Below are positions 7,855-15,829 of a stretch of DNA of 64,000 bases, piece after piece; within the stretch, counting starts at the first letter, position 1; each line of letters opens with the position of its first letter. Origin of the DNA: Caballeronia sp031450805 (GTDB taxonomy: Bacteria; Pseudomonadota; Gammaproteobacteria; Burkholderiales; Burkholderiaceae). The position numbers were made by a program, and so were the translations under genes. The notes beneath the pieces were generated by a model that saw only the letters and a program-made list of their open reading frames with translations, was not told the DNA's origin and searched no databases. The stretch lies in assembly GCF_031450805.1 (NCBI RefSeq), contig NZ_JARTVY010000005.1, positions 496,001 to 560,000 of the forward strand. The letters are read 5' to 3'.

Positions 7855-9342
7855 ATGACGCAAGACTCGCTCGTTTCCCTTTCCGCCGTCGATGCACGCG
7901 CACTCATCGGCAATCGCACAGTCTCGCCGGTCGAATTGCTCGACGCGTGCATCGCGCGCATCGAAGCAGTCAACCCCGCCGTCAACGCGTTGGCCGCGCG
8001 CTGCTTCGAACGTGCGCGGGTCGAAGCGCATCGCGCGGAAGCGGCCGTCATGCACGGCGAGCCGCTTGGCCTGCTGCATGGCTTGCCCATCGGCATAAAG
8101 GACCTGGAGGAAACGGCGGGCGTGCTCACCACCTACGGCTCGCCCCTCTATCGCACCCACATTCCCGAACACGACAACGCGATGGTCGCGCGCATCCGCG
8201 CGGCAGGCGCGATCGTCACGGCAAAGACGAACACGCCCGAGATGGGCGCGGGCGCGAACACGCGTAACGTCGTGTGGGGCGCAACGGGCAATCCCTTTGC
8301 GCCCTTGCTGAACGCAGGGGGATCGTCCGGCGGGTCGGCTGTCGCGCTCGCCACCGGCATGCTGCCGCTTTGCACCGGCTCGGACACCGGCGGTTCGCTG
8401 CGGATTCCAGCGGCGCTATGCGGCGTCGTGGGTTTTCGTCCGTCGCCGCGACTCGTGCCGGGCGATCGCCGGGAACTCGGTTGGACGCCCCTCACGGTAA
8501 GCGGCCCGATGGCGCGCACCGTGGCGGATACGCGTCTTCTGCTCGCCGCGCAGGCAGGCTTCGACGTGCGCGATCCGCTCAGCTATGAAGTGGACGTGAA
8601 TACGATCGCGCAGCGCCGGCACGTCGATATCGGCGCCCTGCGTATCGGCATCACGGAGGACTTCGGCGCTTGCGCAGTGGATGACGCGTCGCGCGCCACG
8701 TTCCGCGCGAAGGTCGGCAAGCTGGCGCATTACGTCGATGTCTGCGAGCCCGTCAGCATCGACATGACCGATGTGCACCGCTCGTTCGATGTAATCCGCG
8801 CCCAGAACTTCATCGCGCAGTTCCGCGAGACATACGAACGCGATCCGTCGCTGCTCGGACCGAACACGCGCGCGAACTATGAGATGGGCATCGCCATGAC
8901 GCTCGCCGACGTCGTCCGGGCGCACGCCACGCAGACGACGCTCTACCGGCGATTCCAGCAGCATTTCGAACGCTACGACATCGTGCTTTCGCCGACGACG
9001 CCCATCACGCCCTTTCCCTGGTCGCAATGGCATCTCGACGCCATCAACGGCGAGCCGCTCGACACGTACTATCGCTGGCTCGGCCTGACTTACGTCGTAT
9101 CGCTGATGACGAACCCGGCGATGTCCTTGCCATGCGGCGTCGATCATGCGGGCATGCCTTTCGGCTTGCAACTGATCGGCCCGGCGCGCGCGGATGCGCG
9201 TTTGCTCGACATCGCGGAAGCCCTCCAAGCGGCAATCGCGGACGATGATGCATTCCGGCGCCCGACGCCCGATCTCGATACCTTGCGCGAACCGGTGGCG
9301 GAACTGACGTCGATCGTCACGCACCCGCCCGCGCACGGCTGA
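7855..9342 (+). CDS. Amidase signature family enzyme
   Basis: The 495-aa protein is the full length of an amidase-signature hydrolase (amide to acid plus ammonia). The Ser-cisSer-Lys triad is visible: Lys82 in GLPIGIKDLEETAG, cis-Ser157 in GGSSGGSAVA and nucleophile Ser181 in GSDTGGSLRIPA. There is no GatB or GatC partner nearby, so a catabolic amidase (aliphatic or aryl amide, or carbamate) is likelier than a Glu-tRNA amidotransferase subunit. The substrate cannot be read. It is divergent from a LysR gene and convergent with the CBS-BON gene (12 bp between stops). Confidence 0.92.
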   Translation: MTQDSLVSLSAVDARALIGNRTVSPVELLDACIARIEAVNPAVNALAARCFERARVEAHRAEAAVMHGEPLGLLHGLPIGIKDLEETAGVLTTYGSPLYRTHIPEHDNAMVARIRAAGAIVTAKTNTPEMGAGANTRNVVWGATGNPFAPLLNAGGSSGGSAVALATGMLPLCTGSDTGGSLRIPAALCGVVGFRPSPRLVPGDRRELGWTPLTVSGPMARTVADTRLLLAAQAGFDVRDPLSYEVDVNTIAQRRHVDIGALRIGITEDFGACAVDDASRATFRAKVGKLAHYVDVCEPVSIDMTDVHRSFDVIRAQNFIAQFRETYERDPSLLGPNTRANYEMGIAMTLADVVRAHATQTTLYRRFQQHFERYDIVLSPTTPITPFPWSQWHLDAINGEPLDTYYRWLGLTYVVSLMTNPAMSLPCGVDHAGMPFGLQLIGPARADARLLDIAEALQAAIADDDAFRRPTPDLDTLREPVAELTSIVTHPPAHG

Positions 9343-9354
9343 GCCACGTCAGCG

Positions 9355-10056
9355 TCAGACGCCAGGCATGATCGGATACGGAATCGTGTGATCCTCCACG
9401 CGCTTCACGCCGGGGATATTTCCGGAGGCGATACGCATCGCATCGAGCTGATCCGTGGACCACACCGTGCCCCACAAGTGCACGACGCCATTGCGCACGA
9501 CGATATTGCGGCCCGGAAACGCCCAGCCGCGCCCCGCCAGTTCGCCCATCAGCATCGCGCGAATCTCCTTGTCGCTTGCCGATGTACCCTGAGCGCTCTC
9601 CGCCACCGGCGCCGGCACGGACGCGAGCGCCTGCACGAGATTCGAGCGGCTCACGATGCCGACGAGCCGGTGATCGCGCAACACGGGCACGCGCTTGATA
9701 TGACGCGTTTCCAGCACCGAAGCGATCTCGGCAAGCGAAGTGTCCTCTTGCACGCACACCACGTCGCGGCTCATGATCTCGCCGACCGTGCGCGCATGTG
9801 ACTTCACGTAATCCGCCGCGCCATCCGAGCCGATCAGGTCGAGCCACCACGAACGCCTGCCCTGGCGCTTCTCGGTATCCGTCTCGCTGCGATGAAGCAG
9901 GTCGCCTTCGCTGACCATGCCGACCACATGCTGGTTCTCATCGACGACCGGCGCGCCGCTGATGCGGTGCCTGACCAGCAATTTCGCCAGCTCATGAACG
10001 GTCGTGTCCGGCGTGACGGAAACGAGCGTCGAGGTCATCACATCGCGTGCTTGCAT
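9355..10056 (-). CDS. CBS-pair plus BON domain protein
   Basis: The 233-aa protein has two CBS motifs (residues about 7-60 MQARDVMTSTLVSVTPDTTV, and about 92-150 GEIMSRDVVCVQEDTSLAEI). A C-terminal BON domain follows (about 160-230, ending NIPGVKRVEDHTI). CBS pairs bind adenine nucleotides and BON domains associate with membranes or phospholipid, so this is probably an energy-state or stress-responsive cytoplasmic protein. CBS-BON proteins belong to the low-oxygen-activated set described in Burkholderia cenocepacia. An ANR/FNR-type palindrome lies 86 nt upstream with a well-placed -10, which supports anaerobic control. Confidence 0.9.
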   Translation of the reverse strand: MQARDVMTSTLVSVTPDTTVHELAKLLVRHRISGAPVVDENQHVVGMVSEGDLLHRSETDTEKRQGRRSWWLDLIGSDGAADYVKSHARTVGEIMSRDVVCVQEDTSLAEIASVLETRHIKRVPVLRDHRLVGIVSRSNLVQALASVPAPVAESAQGTSASDKEIRAMLMGELAGRGWAFPGRNIVVRNGVVHLWGTVWSTDQLDAMRIASGNIPGVKRVEDHTIPYPIMPGV

Positions 10057-10114
10057 GATGGGCTCCGGTAGGGTGAATCATCAGTTGATCGAAACGATGC
10101 CGCCTTCGCCTATC

Positions 10115-10155
10115 ACGATACGCCTCGCCCGATGTCAGGCGTTGACATGCGTCAA
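10115..10155 (-). promoter_or_regulatory. ANR/FNR-type box and -10 of the CBS-BON gene
   Basis: The palindrome TTGAC-ATGC-GTCAA occupies 10142-10155. On the minus strand, TATCGT (10120-10115) lies 31 nt from its centre, which is where a -10 falls when an FNR-family activator binds at -41.5. The consensus is TTGAT-N4-ATCAA, and this copy has C/G at the fifth and tenth positions, an accepted ANR variant. The centre is about 92 nt before the start codon. Confidence 0.6.
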
Positions 10156-10246
10156 CGGCGCACGAGATGCGAAGCGTTATCCGTCGATACCTGCCGATCG
10201 CGATACGTGCAGGCCGGCGCGTTTGCGTCGAAGCACATCGCACGCA

Positions 10247-10663
10247 TCATCCGGCTCCATGCGGATTTCTTCCCGCGCGACGCTCCCGCTTCGACGGCGG
10301 CGATTCCGGCAACGCGGGTTCGGGCGGCAACGCATGTTCATGGCTCGATGAGTCCGCGCGGCGGTGCGTCCTAAGATTCGCGGGAACTGCGTCGCTGAAG
10401 CGGAAATAGCCGCTGCGAAGCATCACCGGCTTGCGTCCGACGCTCGTGAGCAATTGTTCGGCGGCCCCTTCGATGGCGGCGCGATTGCGCTCGAACGCGC
10501 GCTGCAAGTCGTCCTCTCGTGAGGACGCGGCCCCGAAATGATCCTTCAGCGCCTCCGCCGATATCGTGCATCGAACCCGCTCGCCGCCCGCGATGGCCTC
10601 GAACACGAGCGCGGGTTCGTCGCCCTGATAGACGGGTGTGGCGCCCGGAAACGTGATGTCCAT
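10247..10663 (-). CDS. DUF1488 family protein with a C-terminal extension
   Basis: The 138-aa protein begins MDITFPGATPVYQGDEPALV and contains RVRCTISAEALKDHFGA, the hallmark of DUF1488, a short family (about 85-95 aa) of unknown function common in Burkholderia. The domain ends near residue 97 (RSGYFRFSD); the last 40 residues are Arg/Pro/Ser-rich and may be read-through of a lost stop. I start at the ATG at 10663. The frame is open for another 100 codons upstream, but that part has no family likeness. A perfect FNR/ANR palindrome lies about 91 nt upstream. Confidence 0.8.
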   Translation of the reverse strand: MDITFPGATPVYQGDEPALVFEAIAGGERVRCTISAEALKDHFGAASSREDDLQRAFERNRAAIEGAAEQLLTSVGRKPVMLRSGYFRFSDAVPANLRTHRRADSSSHEHALPPEPALPESPPSKRERRAGRNPHGAG

Positions 10664-10753
10664 GATGAGGAGCCCTCGCAGGACGATGAGAAGCGAGCGG
10701 CACATGCGCCGCGGCCGACGCTTCCAGTGTTCCCGCCGCGACGCCCGAGAGCG

Positions 10754-10767
10754 TTGATCCAGATCAA
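10754..10767 (-). promoter_or_regulatory. Perfect FNR/ANR palindrome upstream of the DUF1488 gene
   Basis: TTGAT-CCAG-ATCAA is an exact match to the FNR/ANR consensus. It lies in the 202-bp gap between the LysR stop and the DUF1488 start, with its centre about 97 nt before the start codon. A weak -10 (AACACT on the minus strand, 10731-10726) sits about 32 nt from its centre. Low-oxygen activation is inferred. Confidence 0.7.
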
Positions 10768-10865
10768 TGCGCGCACGCCTGCCTGCGCGAAAACGACGGC
10801 GCGGCGCAAGGGATGCCGTCGCAGGCGGCCACTGTATTCGCCCGCGAAAACATACGGCAGCAGTC

Positions 10866-11795
10866 TCAGCGCGATGTCCGCGCGCCGCGCCGCGGCGGGA
10901 CGACTTCCGCGAGCAGTTCGCCATGCAGTTCACGAAGAATCTCGACGAACGCCAAGGTGAGCCTTTCACGCGGCCGATGCGGCGGAAACAACAGATAAGT
11001 CGGGAAACGCGTGGCCGGAAGAAACGGACGAATGGCGATATCCGGCCCCGCGAAGTCCCGCGCGACGATCGGATGCGCGAGCGTCACGCCCATGCCGTGC
11101 CGGACCATTTCGCAGCTTATCGCGGTGTACTGCGCTTCTATCGCAAGCACGCGCTCGACACCGGCGCGCTGGAAAACCTCGTCCATCAATGCGCGCGTGC
11201 CGTCGCCGTGACACAACGATATGAACGATTCGCCTTCGAGATCTTCGGGCCGGATGCTGCGCTTGGCCGCCAGCCGGTGCGAAGCGGGCATCACGCATAC
11301 AGCCGCCACGTTCGATAGCTGCTCGACCTCGCAATCGGATGCCTCGCTGACATACACCGCGACGCCGAGGTCGCAGAACTGCGATGCGGTCCAGTGATTC
11401 ACGGTGCCGGACGTGTTCACGTGCAGCGACACCGTGACCTCCGGAAACTGCGCGACGAAGCGCTTGATGGCGTGCGGCACGAGCGTCATGCCCGCCGACG
11501 GCATCGCCGCGATGCGCAGACGTCCGCTGCCGAGATTGCGTATCTGCGCGGCCGCGTTCGCCAGTCCCTGCAAGCCGACGAACGCGCGCTCGACTTCGCG
11601 AAAGAACGCCGTGCCTTCGCTCGTCGGTATCAGACGCACGCCGCTGCGCTGAAAGAGCTGCAGGCCCGTATCGCGTTCGAGCTGGGAAATCAGGCGGCTC
11701 ACGTTCGGCTGCGACGTGAAGAGCGCCTTGGCGGCGGCCGTCATCGATCCCGAGACCATCACCGCGCGAAACGCCTCGATGTGCTTCAGATTCAT
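10866..11795 (-). CDS. LysR regulator of the OccR/NocR kind, divergent from the opine-like operon
   Basis: The 309-aa protein starts at MNLKHIEAFRAVMVSGSMTA (ATG 11795) with a winged HTH (about 1-60, KALFTSQPNVSRLISQLE). The effector domain starts at about 90 (GSGRLRIAAMPSAGMTLVP). The N-terminal wording resembles the OccR/NocR opine regulators. It is divergent from the ABC transporter/oxidase operon over 170 bp that contains a TATC-N11-GATA dyad, so it probably controls that operon in response to its substrate or a catabolite. The opine link is inference from likeness and context. Confidence 0.88.
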   Translation of the reverse strand: MNLKHIEAFRAVMVSGSMTAAAKALFTSQPNVSRLISQLERDTGLQLFQRSGVRLIPTSEGTAFFREVERAFVGLQGLANAAAQIRNLGSGRLRIAAMPSAGMTLVPHAIKRFVAQFPEVTVSLHVNTSGTVNHWTASQFCDLGVAVYVSEASDCEVEQLSNVAAVCVMPASHRLAAKRSIRPEDLEGESFISLCHGDGTRALMDEVFQRAGVERVLAIEAQYTAISCEMVRHGMGVTLAHPIVARDFAGPDIAIRPFLPATRFPTYLLFPPHRPRERLTLAFVEILRELHGELLAEVVPPRRGARTSR

Positions 11796-11841
11796 GCGTG
11801 CTTTCCTTCGCGTTTTCCCTGAGCGGAACAACCATGACCCA

Positions 11842-11876
11842 TATCATTCCTGCATGGATACGTATTTTATTCGTAT
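11842..11876. promoter_or_regulatory. LysR-type operator dyads in the opine-like divergent promoter
   Basis: TATC-N11-GATA (11842-11860) fits the T-N11-A LysR box exactly. It overlaps a second dyad ATACG-N9-CGTAT (11858-11876). Both lie midway between the LysR start (11795) and the transporter start (11966), as expected for LysR autoregulation plus activation. Confidence 0.55.
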
Positions 11877-11965
11877 TGGACGATATGACACGCCGGCGCG
11901 ACACTGCATCACAACGACAGGTTTAGAAGCCCGCCCCACACATACCGGTACTGGAGATCGTCGTC

Positions 11966-13030
11966 ATGAAGAGAGCGCTGCATCGCCGTCTTTCCGCCCC
12001 TGCCCGCACCGCCGTCGCGGCGCTTTCGCTGGCTGCCCCCCTTGCCCCGCTTCTCGCGCACGCCGAAACCACGCTCTATGTCGCGAACGTCGGCGGCTCG
12101 AACGAGCAGTTGTATCGGCAGAAGGTGATTCCGCCGTTCGAGAAGGCGCATAACGTGAAGATCGTCTACGTCGCGGGCAATTCGAGCGATACGCTCGCGA
12201 AACTCCAGGCGCAGAAAGGGCATCAGCAGATCAACGTCGCGGTGATGGACGACGGCCCCATGTATCAGGCGATGCAGCTCGGCCTGTGCGCGAAGGTCGA
12301 AGACGCGCCCGTGATGAACGACCTGTATCCGCTCGCGAAGCTCGGACCGACCGCGGTCGGCGTCGGCATGGTGGCAACGGGCATCGGCTATAACGAGGAA
12401 GCCTTCAAGAAGGCCGGCCTGCCGCCGCCCGATTCATGGAAGGTGCTCTCGGACGCACGCATCAAGGGCAAGCTGGGCGTGCCGCCGATCACCAACACTT
12501 ATGGGCTGCATACCCTCGTGATGCTCGCGCGCATGAACGGCGGCGGCGAGAAGAATATCGATCCGGGCTTTTCCGCGATGACGAAGCAGGTCGCGCCGAA
12601 CGTCCTCTCGTGGGCGCCGACGCCCGGTGAGATGGACGGCCAGATGCAATCGGGCGACGTGATTCTCGCGCCGTACGGCAGCGGACGCGCGGTGGCCCTG
12701 CAAAACACGGGCTTTCCGCTCAAGTTCATCTACCCGAAGGAAGGCGCGGTCGCGCTGCAAGTGGCCGCATGCACCCTCGCCGAGAACGCGCAGCCGCAGC
12801 TGTCGCAGCAATTCGTGCAGTACTTGCTGAGCCCGGAAGTGCAGACGATGCAGGCGCAAGCCATCGGTCTCGGTCCCGTCAACAAGACGGTCAAGCTCAC
12901 GCCGGAGATCGCCGCGCGCGTGCCTTACGGTCCCGAGCAGATCGGCAAGCTGACCGCGATGGACTGGACGAGCATCAATCAGCATCGCACGGAATGGACG
13001 GAGCGCTGGAATCGTTCGGTCGAACGCTGA
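11966..13030 (+). CDS. ABC transporter substrate-binding protein (PotD/opine type)
   Basis: The 354-aa periplasmic protein has a signal peptide (residues 1-33, ending PLLAHA|ETTLYVANVG). The mature part has the cluster-D binding fold of polyamine/iron/opine receptors (FEKAHNVKIVYVAGNSSDTL, IGYNEEAFKKAGLPPPDSW). It is the first gene of a nine-gene operon and delivers substrate to the ATPase and two permeases that follow. The oxidases downstream suggest an amino-acid conjugate rather than a plain polyamine as ligand. Two cysteines (LGLCAKV, VAACTLA) may pair in the periplasm. Confidence 0.9.
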   Translation: MKRALHRRLSAPARTAVAALSLAAPLAPLLAHAETTLYVANVGGSNEQLYRQKVIPPFEKAHNVKIVYVAGNSSDTLAKLQAQKGHQQINVAVMDDGPMYQAMQLGLCAKVEDAPVMNDLYPLAKLGPTAVGVGMVATGIGYNEEAFKKAGLPPPDSWKVLSDARIKGKLGVPPITNTYGLHTLVMLARMNGGGEKNIDPGFSAMTKQVAPNVLSWAPTPGEMDGQMQSGDVILAPYGSGRAVALQNTGFPLKFIYPKEGAVALQVAACTLAENAQPQLSQQFVQYLLSPEVQTMQAQAIGLGPVNKTVKLTPEIAARVPYGPEQIGKLTAMDWTSINQHRTEWTERWNRSVER

Positions 13031-13077
13031 TCCCCCTACCCGCCTCGTGCACGTGATTCGATGAAGGAGCAAGGCGC

Positions 13078-14157
13078 ATGGCCTTCCTGACTTTGCAGGG
13101 CATTTCGAAACGCTACGGCGATTTCACCGCGATCGAGCAACTCGATCTTTCGGTCGAACGCGGCGAGTTCTTGTCGCTGCTCGGGCCTTCGGGCTGCGGC
13201 AAGACGACGACGCTGCAGATGGTCGCGGGCTTCGTCACGCCGAGCACCGGGCGCATCATGCTCGACGGCCGCGACATCACGCACGAGCGTCCGGAGAAGC
13301 GCGGCATCGGCGTCGTGTTTCAAAGCTATGCGCTCTTTCCACACATGACGGTGGCGGGCAACGTCGGCTTCGGGCTCGAGATGCGCAAGGTCAGGCGCAA
13401 GGAGCGCGAAGCGCGCGTGACCGAAGCGCTCGCGCTCGTGCGGCTCAACGGCCTCGGGCATCGCTATCCGAAGGAACTGTCGGGCGGGCAGCGGCAGCGC
13501 GTGGCCATTGCGCGGGCGATCGCGATGGAACCCGAGCTGCTGCTGCTCGACGAACCGATGTCGAACCTCGACGCCAAGCTGCGCGAGGAGATGCACATCG
13601 AGTTGCGCGCGATCCAGAAGCGCCTCGGCATCACGACGATTCTCGTCACGCACGACCAGGTCGAAGCGATGACCATGAGCGACCGCATCGCGGTGATGCA
13701 TCGCGGGACCATCGCGCAACTGAGCACGCCGTACGACGCCTATGAACGCCCCGCGACGCCGTTCGCATCGACGTTTCTCGGCCGCACCAATGCGTTCGCG
13801 GGCGAAGTGCTGCGGCGCAATCCGCGCTGCGCGGAGGTATCGGTCGCGGGCGCGACGCTGCACGTGCCGCACGAGGGCCGTCATGTCGATGGCGCGGTGA
13901 ACGTCTATATCCGCCCCGAGAAACTGCATCTCGCCAATGGCGATGCCCGGGTGCGCGGCCGCATCTGCACGCGTGTCTTCGTCGGCAATCAATGGCTGCT
14001 CGAAGTGGAGACGGACCTCGGCAAGCTGCGTGTGGCGCAGCCGAATCACGGCGCGCCGCCGCCCGAAGAAGGCGATGAAGTCGGTCTGGCATGGACCGAC
14101 GACGACCTGCGCGTACTCACGCAAGAGACGGCAGGAGGCGCACATGGCCACGCTTGA
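13078..14157 (+). CDS. ABC transporter ATPase (PotA type)
   Basis: The 359-aa protein has Walker A GPSGCGKTT (residues 36-44), signature LSGGQRQR (about 137-144), Walker B LLLLDEPMSNLD (about 156-167), an H-loop His, and a C-terminal TOBE domain (about 280-350). The TOBE domain is typical of PotA/FbpC-class importers. A GAAGGAG site precedes the ATG. Its stop overlaps the permease start by 14 nt, implying coupled translation. It energises uptake by the two permeases that follow. Confidence 0.93.
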   Translation: MAFLTLQGISKRYGDFTAIEQLDLSVERGEFLSLLGPSGCGKTTTLQMVAGFVTPSTGRIMLDGRDITHERPEKRGIGVVFQSYALFPHMTVAGNVGFGLEMRKVRRKEREARVTEALALVRLNGLGHRYPKELSGGQRQRVAIARAIAMEPELLLLDEPMSNLDAKLREEMHIELRAIQKRLGITTILVTHDQVEAMTMSDRIAVMHRGTIAQLSTPYDAYERPATPFASTFLGRTNAFAGEVLRRNPRCAEVSVAGATLHVPHEGRHVDGAVNVYIRPEKLHLANGDARVRGRICTRVFVGNQWLLEVETDLGKLRVAQPNHGAPPPEEGDEVGLAWTDDDLRVLTQETAGGAHGHA

Positions 14158-15016
14158 CGACGCCCGTCCCGGCGCGGCGCCGTGGCTGCTGTCGGGTCCC
14201 GCGCTGCTGCTTTTCATCGGCCTGTTGCTGGTGCCGCTGCTGCTCACGCTGATGCTCTCGTTTCGCGTTTTCAGCGATACGGCCGGCATCCAGAGCACCT
14301 ACACGCTGACGAACTATTGGGAAGTCGTTAGTGATCCGTACTATGGCGCCATCTTCCTGCGCACGGCGGGTCTCGCCTTCGCCGTCACGCTGCTGTCGAT
14401 CGTGCTGGGCGTGCCGGAGACCATCGTGCTTGCGCGCATGAAGCGGCCGTGGCAGTCGCTGTGTCTCCTGATCGTGCTCGGGCCGCTCCTGATCTCGGTC
14501 GTCGTGCGAACGCTCGGCTGGCAGATTCTGCTGGGCAACAACGGCGTGCTGAACAACGTGCTGCAGGCGCTGCACATCACGGACGAGCCCATCCGCCTCG
14601 TCTTCACGATGACCGGCATGATCATCGCGCTGACGCACGTGCTCGTGCCGTTCATGGTGATGTCCGTCTGGGCCAACATGCAGAAGCTCGACAGCCAGGT
14701 GGAATGGGCCGGGCGCTCGCTCGGCGGCTCGTCTTTCGCGGTGTTTCGCCGCGTGGTGCTGCCGCAGATCATGCCTGGCGTGCTGTCGGGATCGATCATC
14801 GTGTTCGCGCTGTCGGCATCGGCGTTCGCGACGCCCGCGCTGATCGGCGGACGACGCCTGAAAGTGGTCGCGACCGCCGCCTATGACGAGTTTCTCGGCA
14901 CGCTCAACTGGCCGCTCGGCGCGAGCATCGCGGTGCTCCTGCTGATTGCGAACGTGGCGATCGTGATGGGATGCAGCCGTCTCGCGGAACGCCGCTTCAA
15001 GCACATCTTCGACTGA
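14144..15016 (+). CDS. ABC transporter permease (PotB type)
   Basis: The 290-aa inner-membrane protein has about six helices, beginning LLSGPALLLFIGLLLVPLLL. The EAA loop that docks with the ATPase is visible at about residue 185-205 (EWAGRSLGGSSFAVFRRVVLP). The start at 14144 has AGGAGG 6 nt upstream, and the gene overlaps the ATPase by 14 nt. The frame is open much further upstream inside the ATPase, but that part is not permease sequence. Confidence 0.92.
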   Translation: MATLDDARPGAAPWLLSGPALLLFIGLLLVPLLLTLMLSFRVFSDTAGIQSTYTLTNYWEVVSDPYYGAIFLRTAGLAFAVTLLSIVLGVPETIVLARMKRPWQSLCLLIVLGPLLISVVVRTLGWQILLGNNGVLNNVLQALHITDEPIRLVFTMTGMIIALTHVLVPFMVMSVWANMQKLDSQVEWAGRSLGGSSFAVFRRVVLPQIMPGVLSGSIIVFALSASAFATPALIGGRRLKVVATAAYDEFLGTLNWPLGASIAVLLLIANVAIVMGCSRLAERRFKHIFD

Positions 15017-15031
15017 GCGCGAGAGGACCTC

Positions 15032-15829
15032 ATGAAACAGAACGGCATGCTCGGCCTCGTCTATAACGCCTTCTTTCTCACGTTCATCATTGCACCGCTC
15101 GCGGTGGTGATGCTCGTCGCGTTCACCGACAAGGGCTTCATCTCGATGCCCTTCGACGGCGCATCGCTGCGCTGGTTCCACGCGATCATCGAGAACGGCG
15201 ACATCGTCTCGGCATTCTGGCTCTCGGTGCGCCTCGCATTCGCGGCCGCGACCATCGGCGTGTTGCTCGCCGTGCCCGCCGCGCTCGCCATCGCACGGTA
15301 TCGCTTCCCCGGCCGCGCCGCGCTCACGAGCTTCTTTCTCTCGCCGATGATGATTCCCGCGGTCGTGCTCGGCATCGCGTTCCTGCGGTTCCTGTCGCTG
15401 CTGCACCTGTCGGGATCGTTCTGGTCGCTGGTTTGCGCGCACGTGGTCATCGTGCTGCCGTATGCGCTGCGGCTCGCGTTGTCGTCGGCGGTCGGGCTCG
15501 ATCGCGATGCCGAGCGCGCCGCGCTCTCGTGTGGCGCGAGCCGCTTCACCGCGTTTCGCCGCGTGGTCCTGCCGATGATCCGCACCGGCGTCGCCGGCGG
15601 CTGGGTGCTGTCGTTCATTCAGAGCTTCGACGAGCTCACGATGACGATCTTCGTCGCGACGCCCGGCACCACGACGCTGCCCGTCGCCATGTACAACCAG
15701 ATCGCGCAGACGATCGATCCGCTCGTCGCGTCGGTGTCGGCGGTGCTGATCGTCGGCACGGTGCTCCTGATGATTCTGCTCGACCGCATGGTCGGACTCG
15801 ACCGCATCCTGATCGGAGAAGCGCGATGA
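15032..15829 (+). CDS. ABC transporter permease (PotC type)
   Basis: The 265-aa inner-membrane protein has about six helices (LVYNAFFLTFIIAPLAVVML at the start). An EAA-like loop (ERAALSCGASRFTAFRRVVLP) sits near residue 155-175. It is the second half of the heterodimeric channel with the preceding PotB-type permease. Its last four bases overlap the next start (ATGA), which ties the importer to the oxidoreductase genes in one operon. Confidence 0.92.
   Translation: MKQNGMLGLVYNAFFLTFIIAPLAVVMLVAFTDKGFISMPFDGASLRWFHAIIENGDIVSAFWLSVRLAFAAATIGVLLAVPAALAIARYRFPGRAALTSFFLSPMMIPAVVLGIAFLRFLSLLHLSGSFWSLVCAHVVIVLPYALRLALSSAVGLDRDAERAALSCGASRFTAFRRVVLPMIRTGVAGGWVLSFIQSFDELTMTIFVATPGTTTLPVAMYNQIAQTIDPLVASVSAVLIVGTVLLMILLDRMVGLDRILIGEAR

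Noticed and set aside
7530..8132. 200-codon minus-strand frame over the amidase promoter and 5' end
   Set aside because: It overlaps a gene with full catalytic motifs and shows no family likeness.
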